Positions 36,201-48,200 of a stretch of 64,000 nucleotides of DNA are shown here, piece after piece (the first letter of the stretch is position 1; each line of letters begins with the position of its first letter). This stretch comes from Meandrina meandrites (Eukaryota > Cnidaria > Anthozoa > Scleractinia > Meandrinidae): assembly GCA_963693305.1 (NCBI GenBank), contig OY855904.1:10834996-10898995 (forward strand), in the 5' to 3' direction. The position numbers were made by a program, and so were the translations under genes. A model generated the notes under the pieces. That model had not been told where the DNA came from. It ran no database searches and saw nothing but the letters and a program-made list of their open reading frames with translations.

Positions 36201-39200
36201 AACATTCACTTGGGACGTATACCGTCTGTATTCAGACAAAGTCCTTTCAAATAACGGGTCCTCCGAACTGCTCATACCACGAGCAGGGTTACCAGCAGCT
36301 CACTACTTGATCCGACTGACCGTGGCTATGACGGGAACGAACGTGTTTGGTGTCGGTGAAGGTTACATCCGGATCGTCCACAGTCCACTGATAGCTCGCA
36401 TCGCCGGAGGAACTAAGATAGAACGAGGATTCAATAAAACGTTGGTCTTCAACGCTTCCTTGTCACGTGACCCCGACGCCATTTATCCTCACGTCAGTAA
36501 GTTCAATTTCTGCCAGGCAAAGTGGTGGTCAAAGAAATCTACGCAAATAACCACTTGAATTATACTCAAAATAGACGGAGAATTTGATTTGTAAGGAAAG
36601 CCTTATCCTACCTGGGCAGGTTTGTGAAATTCCTAGTCACCAGGCTACTTTGATTTTGCCGCCGATTTTGATTTTTTCCCTTTTGTCCTTCTATCTGAGA
36701 AATTTTAAAAAAGCATTTTTAAACTTGGTGGAGATGGTGGCGATATCATTTGAAAGAGCTCGGTAGCGACTTCGTTTAGACAAGCAGAATAATAAAATTC
36801 CTTAGCTTAATCCTCTCCTGATTGCCGAGTTTTTAAAGGGAACCTCCACTCTTGCGAAATGTTGAGGTTAAATTGTTTGAAATAATGCTTAATTTCCAAA
36901 TGTTACAAGACAAGAGAGAAATAACATTTAATAGTAAAAATAAGTGGAAAAGTTTATGGCTTTTAAATTTCCCGCTCGCCGCCATTTTGGATTTTATGAC
37001 GTGTAATGGTTGCCGAATTGTTTCACACAAAAGATCCACTGCTTCCAAACAATAGCGGCAACCATGACACGTCGCGCGCGGGAAATTTGAAAGGCATAAA
37101 CTTTTCCATTTATTGTTACTATCAAATGTCATTTCTCTCTTGACCTGTAAAATTTGGAATTTTGGCCTAATTTCAAACAATTTAACTTCAACTTGTCGCA
37201 AGATTGGAGGTTCCCTTTAAGTTCTTTGCCCTTTATCTCTAGATCTGACTTTTACCTGGATATGCAGAGACACTGCCAAGCAGTATGTTCTTGATGATTT
37301 ACTCGACATAACCACAGCCATTCCCAGTCCTTCTGAGTCGAATCTTGATCGAGGAGGATGTTACGGGACTGGTGCGGGCAAAGTAAGCTCCAATGGCTCC
37401 TTGCTGTGGATAGACAGCGGCTATATGGTAGAGAACAGTTCGTATTTGATAACAGTGATAGTTGAGAAGGGCCGGAGACGAGCAGATTACACTCAGGAAG
37501 TGGTTATCGTTCCCGGCGATCCACCTGAAGTAATGATAACGTATGTATAATAGCTTACTTTATTTAAGTGATGTCTTTTTTTGCTTACGCTAGGGTTGGC
37601 GGGAAAAAATTAGTTTTAATGAGGCCGTTCACGATAAGTTAAAGCAGATTAAAATGGATTGCGCAGCGCATTCCAACAAACTGCAGAAATTTAGGCCAAT
37701 TTCTTTTTATTTGAAGGTGCATCATTCATGACATGTCTCCTTTAAGCTACAAGGTCTGTATCTTAAATTTAATTTAGTTTTTATCTCTTACTGAAGATTC
37801 CTAATTTATCTTTTTTCCAGCTGTAAAGAAAACTGTGACACGAAATTAAATCCATCGCGAAGAGTAGCACTCGAAAAACTCTGTAAGGATTCATTTTGTG
37901 GAAGAAGCCTGGTATATCGTTGGTCCCTTTTTAAGCCCGTGAATCAATCACATTGGATTAAGGACCCAAAGTTGCAAGACAAAATTCGTACACGATTGAC
38001 TTCGCCGAGACTCGTCACTCTCCCCGGTGTACTGGAACCAAATGTTCGGTACAAGTTTGTATTGACTGCCAAACGACGCGGAGGACATCCGGGGTATTCT
38101 GAGTACCAGGCGACTACGAACAGCCCTCCGGCTGGTGGAAGGTGCGAGGCGAGACCGCTGTCTGGCATCACCCTTGAGACAACATTTACTTTTACGTGTA
38201 GCGCTTGGAAGGACCCGGATCGTCCTTTGCGGTATGAATTCATTTACTTCACAACAGACGACGATGTGCTCAATGTGGTCTACAAAGGTGTAAAAAGCAG
38301 TCAAGAGACGAAGCTTCCTGCTGGAGAGAAAACAAATAATTTTACAATTGACTTTCGAGTGCGAGTGGCTGACATGTTTGGGGCGTTCATTGAAGTAAAG
38401 ACTCCTGTCCAGGTACAAATAACTTTAATATTTACTTTTGAGTGCGTGTAGCTAACATGTTTGAGGTGTCACTGAAGTGAAGACTCCTGTCCAGGTACAA
38501 ATAACTTAAGTATTTACTTTCGAGTGCGTGTGGCTGACATGTTTGGGGCGTTTACTGAAGTGAATACTCCTGTCCAGGTATGAAGGATAAGTAGAGTAAA
38601 CTTTGCCCCTTGATAGTTAATGCCCCAGACCTGGGTCTAGCCTGTTGAAAAGACTCATTACCCTCAAGCTTAGAGTGTTGCTCTCCACCTTGGAGAATAA
38701 ATACGTAACAGTAAATTGTCAGTACATTTCGTCAGAGCAACTGACAAATTGCTTCGTTAACAAGCGGCGGACTATTATCCCATCGAACTTAAATATGGTC
38801 GATTCAGGATTTGAAGGAATCGGATTTAGGATGGACAGTTTAAGTGACTTAGCTTTTAGTTTGAACTGAAAACGACGATCTTAGACCGGGATACACTTGG
38901 CGAGGAAGAAAATAATTGAAAAGAAATAGGAGCATTCCTAACCTGGAAGTACAGTTGGGCAGCTTAACACCATCGTTGTGTTGTTTGTTTTTCTTTTCTT
39001 TCATCCCTAATCGTTTTTATCAATGTTTACCTGAAAACTAACATGTCATGTTTCGGCTGCTTTCAACTAAATTTCAGGTATTAAAGCCCCAATTAAAGGC
39101 GGGAAAACTAGTGGGCCGTGCGGTGGAGTTGACGACTGGTAACGAGAGTCAATTAACAAAATTAATTCAGTCAGGTGACGTGTCACGTGCAGTCCAGCTG

Positions 39201-42200
39201 GTTAAGGCAGTAATTGTGGCGGTGGATGGTGACAGGATAAGTCGGCCAGTTACTCAAGATCTGTTGAAAGAGAAGATAAGAGAGGTAATTATAGAAAAAT
39301 TTGCAGCTTTTGAATTTTCCTTCGTCTTCTTGATCAGCAATAGTGTCCGTAAAACAATCTTAAATTGAGTGTCAAAAGTTTTTCAGAGTTGCTTTGCTTT
39401 TACTTTACTATTTACTGTGATTGGTTAAAGAAAGTCTCGTCAAGTTGTCAGCCAGCCTATTAGATGGGCCGCTGTTACATGTGCTTGCTTCAAGTTCTTA
39501 TTGGTCCATTGTGTTGTAAAATGTAAATGTTGATATTGTTTATTGTGTTTTAGTGTTGTTTATGTTTGGCCTGCAATTGTAAATGCTTTGGTTTTGGTTT
39601 CACGTCTCTCGACAGAATAAAAAGTTTCACTTTACCTTCATGTTTCCCGATTTATTTCAAATCCAGCAATCTCTAATTCCTTTCATTTCATTCCACGGTC
39701 GTAAAAGCTATCCAAAGTTCATGGTGGGCACCGTCCACGAATGCACACGTAACACTGGCTTAATTTTTATCACAGATGAAATCCAGTATTGTGAAACAGT
39801 TATCAGCCATAAAAGTGGAAACTGTGGAGAGGTTGCAACAGACGTCAAGCGTGATAGCAGAGGCCACCTCGGTTATAAGCGAGGTTACTGTGGAAGCACA
39901 GGTAAGGCTAAATACACTTTGTGTCCGTGTTTATTGCCACTGTGCTTATTTTCATAGTGCTTCTTTTAAGATTGGTGGATTTGAGAATTCATCAAGAACG
40001 TACGAAGCTTGTTTTACCCTTTTTTAAGTTTTTAAGTTGTATACCGGCAATGCACAAAAGACCGCCTTGGACACACCGTTTCTCCAGCGGCAAAGACTGC
40101 GTTTGCAAAACAACGTTTGACTCACCACTCAAGACAAGCTGACCAAAGATGAACCTGGCCTTCAACGTTGAAGTCGGCTAAAAATTGTGACTGACTCTGA
40201 AATCTTGAAAGGTGCTGTTACCATTGGTGTTTGAAAATTGTATATTGAAGGGCGTCCACACAGAACTTTTTTTATATTCCGAACATTGCTGATCCTAGCA
40301 GTATGCAGGACGCTTGTCACATATGCCGAACTTGATAAATGACCTGGGTCACCACTAGTATCCCTGTGGCTCAGTGAGCAACCGACCGGTGTGCGGAATT
40401 GACTCCGGTCGGGAACTAGTGGCGCTGACAGTGGCGCTACATCTTTCCCATTAAACAGATGTCAAAAACAGAGTGCCAACCTTTGATGCAGTGAAGGTGT
40501 TTTTTCGAGTACCTACTGAACACTTTCATTCAGCCAGTCAGTACCCCCTGGTTCCCTGTGGTACAAGGCCTGAAAGGTCCTTAAACAACTGAACACTTTA
40601 TTGAACATTCATTTTCAGAAAGCCGCTACGGATGCCCTTCAGTCGATGACTGAAGTGTTGAAAAAGGAGTCTTCAGCAGGGAAAAGTTACGAAGCACTGT
40701 ATGACGGCGCGAGGAGTCTGGCCACTGGTCTCGGAAGCATTCTCAGGGTGTCGTCATACAGGGCTAGATCATACGTCATACGTGACAGTAGCCAGGATTC
40801 GTTCAATTCATACCGCCGGAGAAAAAGGAGCTTTGGGGAATGGATACTGTCGTTTGTAGGTCCAAAACCCATCCAACGATCGAAAAGAGGAGCTGCAAAG
40901 GAACAAGTCCAAGCCAGGAAAGAGGTACAGTAATAAGGAGTCTAACATCTCCGCTAGTGTAGAAAGAAACGTATAGATGAACAGAAACAAAATGAAGGAG
41001 ATATCATGATAAGCGTAGTGAATCTTTAATAGATAGCACATATAACTACAGTAGAACACCTCACCTCATGGGGAAATACCAATTGGCCGCTTAATAGAGG
41101 TTGGCCGCTTATTAGGGTTTGTCAGAAATTAGCATAAGGCCATTTAAAAAGGTTACGTTATTTCGATACAAAATAGCGTGAAACGGAATAACGGAACCAC
41201 ATGAAGACGACATTAAACCTGTGTTTGAATAATTTTATCAGCCGTCACTGTCCGAGCTTGTTGCAAAAAAAATCATCCAAACATGGCATATTACATTTTT
41301 ACTGGCCGCTGAATAGGGGTAAAAACAATAGAAGAATGCTCATCGGGACTGCAGAAAGGTGGCCGCGGTCGGTTAATAGTATTATACCGAGAATAGTGTT
41401 GGGACTTTCCTAACTGGCCGCTTAATAGGGGGTGGCCGTTTAATGGGTGGCCGCTAAATAGGGGTTCGACTGTAGTGTCATGGTCCGCCCGGCCGCTTCA
41501 TGACCAGATAGTAAAGACTATAACTTCCATGAGATAAAACTTACCAAACTTGTAAAGTGGGACGAGTTCGTCGGTTGAACCGGGTTCGGTTTTACATAAT
41601 GTGTTCAATATCATTTCATCTTGCAGTCTAAAGAAAGAGTTATCGGTCTTCTAAATTCGCTGGAAGAAGTCGGAAGCACGATCTTGTCCCGAACTCTTGT
41701 CGGCGAGGAGCCGACTGAACTATCGGCACAGTCGGTGTCTTTGCTCGTTTCCCGAGAGGAGCCTGACTTACTTGCTGGTTCTCTTTTGTCAAACAAAGGA
41801 GGTAGTTTCACCCTTCCTCCAGTTCCAAACTTGTTTGGTAATGGCACACAGTTTGTGGATAGCCAGGTAGGCGTGACCAAGTGACCAATCAGAAGTTCAT
41901 CACCTAGACTAGGTGATGAGCTTCTGTTATTATACAAAGCTTACCAGTTTGCAGTTCGTTGATTTATGCCGTTATGGAAATGGTGACAATCGCGACCAAA
42001 GTGTTCTTTTATATCGCCGTATATCTGTTATGTACGTTTGACCAGTGCAAAATCAATAGGCATCAGGAGAATTTTCTAAATAATAAATAAATGTGGGATA
42101 TATGTACGGCTTCGCAAATGATATCGATTCTTGATGGGTGGGTAGTGTTTAATTGCCAAATACCACACTTTGAAACTAAGAATCCATTTCCTTCTTCTCT

Positions 42201-45200
42201 CTGCGTCACAGATAATCACGACAAGCTTCGTGCCTTTCACATGGGACCCCTCAGGAGCACGAGTGACTACAGAAGTGTCAAGCCTTGAACTGAAGAATAG
42301 CAATGGACATCTTTTAAATATGACAGAACTGGATTCTCCGATTTCCATTAAGCTTCCTAACACTCACAATTTGACAAATAGCTCCCGATCCCATTACGTT
42401 AAAACAAACAGAACCGTTTTCCACAAGATAAATGTTACGCAGTCAGGCATGGCTCTGATGCTAAAAGTGCGTCCAGAAAACAATGCAACAAACTTCTTAG
42501 TGTCTGTCAAATACGCGGAACGGCCGTCTCTTAGTAACAGTGACTTGAACACCACTATTCCCAATTTCTCATCCTGCGTTCAGGTGTCATCTGGTTACGC
42601 CAACTGCTCACGTGATCCATACATAGTGTTTGTAAACAGTGAGCTTGTCAGCCAGACAGGGTACTACTTCATCGGGATTAGAATCAAGCCAAAGACTGGT
42701 TCCAGAAAAAGGCGGTGCTCAGAGAAGGGGCGGTCAAAACGATCATGCGTGCAGTACAAGGAAGCCCCTACAACGAATGATCCTAATGTAGTACAGTCTA
42801 TTCATGCACCTCAGTACAGTAAGGGAGATGCAGTTTATACCATTCAAGTTTTGCCAGCTGCGTGTCTGTACTGGAGCACAGCATTTTCGAATTGGACAAC
42901 TGAAGGATGCAAGGTAAAGCTGAGGATTAGTTTCGTGATATTTCCGAAGTACATACTCACCCATGCTATATTTTAAGTCGTTCATTGTAATGTTTCTCTA
43001 TAGTCCCAAGTTTTGAGTCTTGCTGACAAGTTTGCCTCTACATTTGTACCCAAAGCTTAAGTGATCACTGTACGAGAGTGGCTCAGTTGTCAGCCACAAC
43101 TAAATCAGCCTGCGAATACAGCCGGCTGTAATCGCTCCCTGCCGGTTTGGCGTTGGGTGGCTGTATTCGACGGCTACGTTCGACTGAATGGAAGAGTGCC
43201 AGTTATATCTTCCTTCCATTATGTAAGAGAAACATTCAATTTGTGAATGTACGAAAGAACAACACCCTTGTTCATGGCTAATAGTAATATGTCCTCTTTT
43301 GCGAAGACTGAAAGAAGATAGGTTCAGTTTCTATTTGTTTCCGCGTTAACGTTTTTGAAGCCTTCTCGATTGATTGTCTAATTATATACTATGATTAGAC
43401 AATTCATCAGTGTCCAGCGTATCAGTGCACCAGAAAGTCCTGCAATTGTAACTGACACTTGAACCATTTTAACACTGTGTGTATTATCAACAGGTGGCTG
43501 ACACGACAACTTTGGACACAATTCACTGCCTGTGCAATCATTTGACTGCATTTGGGGGTCAGTTGTTCGTGGCGCCGAATCCAATAGATTTTGACAAAGT
43601 GTTCACTGAGTTTCATCGCCTTCCAGAGACTGGAAACGTAGCTGTTATAATAGCAGTGAGCTGTGTATTTGGACTTTATCTACTGCTACTGCTGTGGGCT
43701 CGGAAGGCTGATATGCAGGATGCTTTGAAGGTGAACAGGAATTAATGTAGTCCACCCGGGTGGGGGGGGGGGGGGGGGGGGCTCCCACGCGAAAGGTGGG
43801 GGGAGGATGTTCGTCGTCTCGTTTAGGGGCGTAAATTGTGGTTTTAGACTCATTTGGGTTGTTCAGGACATAACGCCGGTGTTTTTCCCTTCAATGTATC
43901 TTTTAGGATTGCATGCCAGGAAATAAAGAAACACCGTCATTCTGTGTTCATGGGTTAGATTGATCTCACATGAAATCTTTAAATCTAATGAGAACATTTG
44001 TTGATAGTGTCTTTATAGCTCTAAGGTGTGTGACTATTTTAAAATGGTATCTTTTAGGAGCCAAAATAAAGCTTGTACCACGCCCAGATTAGTGTCTTCT
44101 ATGGCTTTAATTCATTTTTTCCTACGAGCGTCCCCGCCCTTTTAACACGAGAGAGTCCTCCTCGGAAGGGGAGGAGGAGGCATTGCAAAGGGCAGTTGCC
44201 TTCCAGATGAAGAGGCATTCCTGCAATTAAACGTATATATTTTCTTTATTACAGATTGGTGATAAGCCATTTTTGGGATCTCTATCACTGTGGTGTTATC
44301 GATACGAGCTTCAACTGTCTACGGGCATTTGGTATAATGCAGGCACCAGTGCTAAAGTGTTTATTGTCCTGGAAGGCGAGTTAGGTTCTAGTAGGCCTTA
44401 TCAGTTGAAGGGAGGCTCGTGCATTCCATTTGCAAGAGGTAGCGTAACATCTTTCATTCTTTCACTCAGCAATAATATTGGCCCCTTAAGGAGCGTGCGT
44501 GTGTGGCATGACAACTCTGGTAAGAGCCCATCGTGGTTCTTGAACACTGTCAAGATTTATGACGCGTCTACTCAGGAGGTGAAGACGTTCATGTGCTACA
44601 TGTGGCTAGCTGTGGAGAAAGGTGATGGGCTAATCGATCGCACCCTTAAATCCGACTCCACTGACGAAAAACGGATGAAGTTCAAGGTGTCGTTTCAGAA
44701 TAGAATCGCTGAAGAATTTAGTGATGGGCATCTGTGGTTTTCAGTTGCGACCAGACCTCCAAGGAAACGCTTCACCCGCGTCCAGCGTCTGTCGTGTTGT
44801 CTGTCACTTCTGTTGACCACCATGTTGGCGAGTGCCATGTTTTATGAGTTTGTTCCAGGGCATGACCAGGAGCGAGGTACTCTTAGGTTGGGTCGTCTTG
44901 TTCTTAATCTCCGACAGCTGATTATTGCGGTGGAGAGTCTTCTTGTTGTCATACCCGTGAATCTCCTGATAGTAGGAATCTTTAGCCGCGTGAAATCAGT
45001 TACAAACGACATGCGTCAACGAAGATACAGCGTAACCAAACATCTCAGCATTCACATGGTCGCTCAGAACACTCGGCTACAAAAGGGTTATAGCTTGGTT
45101 CTGCCACATTGCTTCCTTTACCTTGCGTGGTTACTGTGTTTCATATCGTCCGTTGTGTCTGCAACTTTCATTATCTTTTACAGCTTACAATGGGGTAAGG

Positions 45201-48200
45201 ATACCAGTGAACAGTGGCTGATTTCTATAGTGATGTCAATGTTCATGGACATATTTGTTTCCGAGCCGATCAAGATCATCGTCGTAGCCTTTTTGGTGTC
45301 TCACTTGTGTAAGTCCGACTTTGAGGAAAATGCTGAGACTCCCAGTACAATCCTACATTTCGACAACACCAGCATCCAAACCGGACAAGACAAAGTCGAC
45401 AACGAAGAAGATATCGCCTTGCCGGAGCCGCTGAGCGAGAGACAGTTACGCCGTGCGAGGACGTATCGTATTAGGGAGCTGCGTATGTACAGGGCTATCA
45501 GGAAGATAGTGACTTATTTCGTTTATCTGTGGATTCTAATGATCATCTGTTATGCTGGCCGCAGTCAGGAAAGTTTCTCTCTCACCGCGTCACTGCAGAA
45601 AATATTTGGAAATCTTAACGAGGTAATGAATGTCATTTATGGCTTCATTCACACAGTTCTGTTCTCTTGGTCAGTGTAGTCTTCATCTCGATCCCACCCT
45701 ACCGAGGAGAGGGTGTGGGTAGTGATGGGAAGAGACCCCTTCTCTTGTCATAACAGCTCGTGTCCGTAAATATAGCGCTAAAAGTCTAGGATTGTAAGCT
45801 TCGGTCCCGTCGTACTTAGGAAAAACTATAGTAGAAGCATATATGATGATAAATATACGGAATGAATCCTATATGTGAACTGGGGGTGAAATAATTAACG
45901 GAAATAGATATTCGCGGGCCAAGCAACAAAAGGAGTTGCAATTTATGAAAGCTCGAGGCATTGAAGTTTCGTGATTGGCGTTAAATAATAAATTTTCAAA
46001 ACTTATCACAATCGTGTTTTTAAGGTTTGTTTGGAAAGTTAAAATATATTTTTGTAATCTCGAACAAAACTACCAAAACGGGCCGGCTAACACCGCTGAA
46101 AAATTTCTCGTTATATGGCTCTCCCACCAGCAATGAAAACCAACAAATGCAGACTAACAATTATTACTTTCAGCAATTATTACTTGCCCCATAGGAAAAA
46201 ACATTAAAACCTGAATTGCGCTGGATAAGCGCAGGTTGAATTTCAAGACGACACGAAAACTTAGAGTTGTTGCACATCTGATTATTGCATTTACCTCGCG
46301 GGTTTGTTCTTCTAGATTTCTTCACATAAGACGATGTGGAACTGGATACGAGATGTCCTGATACCTGGAATTTACGAGGACAGGAAAGATGTTGCCTTTT
46401 CTAATTCCACTCCGTACGTTGGTGATGGTGAAGCGGTTCTTGTTGGAATGCCACGCCTAAGGCAGCTTCGAGTGAGAAAAAGTGAGAAACAGATTTATTG
46501 AAAGCCGTAGTAAAATATTTGTATTCTAAGTAAAGCCAACAGAATTACGATCCTCAATTATCTGTGCGAAAATCATGTCTGAGTTTCAAAATATAGAAAG
46601 CTATTATGGTAGCCGGCTGCTAATTTTTTCTTAACGCGTCAAAGGAGCTCATATTTATTCAAGGTGCATCCTTTACCAAATGCTGTTTAATTACATATTC
46701 ACGAAAATAGTGCGTCCTTATGTGGGCGTAACGCTTCTCATTTTCAGTTTTTATGCTTCTGCTTTTTTATAAGGTTTAGAGAAGCTTATCAACAAGGCAA
46801 ATCTCTTAGCCGAAGGAACGATTTTTATAACCAGAATTTTCTTTTTTTTTAAATAAAAAATATATATTTATAATTTTACAAACCTGGAAATAAACCTAAT
46901 ATAATACTTCAACAAGCCTTATACATTTTATAACAATACTTCAATAAGTTACAGCATGAGGTTTTTTAGTATACCATAATATGCATTTTCAATACAATTC
47001 AAAAGAGGTGTGGAAAGAAAAATATATAGTCAGATATATAGTACAAAGAAAAGTGTTTTGCACAAAGAAAAAAGGAAATGACCACCTCTATTATGATACA
47101 ATTAACATACTTTAAGTAATTGAAAAAGATTTAAGATGGGCAGGTCAAGATTAAAAATTCGAGCAAAGCTGGTATTCTTGTGTTTTGGTGTTGGATAAGA
47201 TACTTGATTCATGTATAGTGGCCTTTCTCCCCCTAGGAACGAAATTACTGGTGAATTGTTAGAGAAACCTAAATATTAAAAAAATTTGGATGGAGGGGAT
47301 GGTAGCAAGACTACTGATCTCGCTTCGATTGACGATTTCATGGCGCTAGTCGGAGTTAAAAAGTAATGGTATTTATAATCTGTCAAGCCTGATACAAAAT
47401 TTATTCAACAGTCGACTGTGTCCATGATTGGCATGGCAACGGTTAAAACAAGTTTTTGTTCTCTCTTGACCGTTTTACTAATTCGCCATTTGTGCTTTTT
47501 CTTCTTTTTGTTTAGATTCATGCGAAGTCGTAGAGGAGGTTAAAACTATTTTTAACTCCTGCATTTCACTATATTCATTCAGCGCTGAAGATAAAACGCA
47601 GTTCTACCAACCAAGATGGCGTCCATTTCCAGCATTACAGAACACGTCAGCTAAAACGTTGAACATGGTCTGCCCCAAGCCCTGGCGTTATTCTTCAGCC
47701 GAGCAAACCGGAAGTCTTCCGTTGTGGGGAAGAATTTCAACAATGTATAGTAAAGGTGGATACTTGGCAGAACTAGGCTACAACAAAAACTCCGCGTCAA
47801 AAGGTATTTCTGAATTGAGCCAGTTTAACTGGATTGACAGGTTTACCAGTGCTGTGTTGGTTGAATTCACAGTTTTCAACTCACGTGTAAGTCTCTTTAG
47901 CGCTGTTTGGATCCCGGTAGAGTTTTCACCAAGCGGGTCTGTAGTTTCAAGGCAAGTGATTCGCACCATTCACGTGTACAACGTTGGGGCTGGCTACAGT
48001 GCAGCCCTTCTCATCTGCCAAATTATGTTGGTGCTGTTTATAATTTATTTTGTATTCAGGGAAACGAAGGAGATGATTCAGTGCCGTAAACTCTACTTCC
48101 TGCAGTTTCTCAATTGGATTGAGCTGGCCCAAATCCTGATGGCTATTGCCTTTATAGTCATTCACATCCTCAAAGAGATAGAGCTCTTTGCGAACACCGC

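Noticed and set aside
36833..37201. 122-codon minus-strand open frame
   Set aside because: It lies entirely inside the TTAA-flanked foldback element; no domain and no coding signature.
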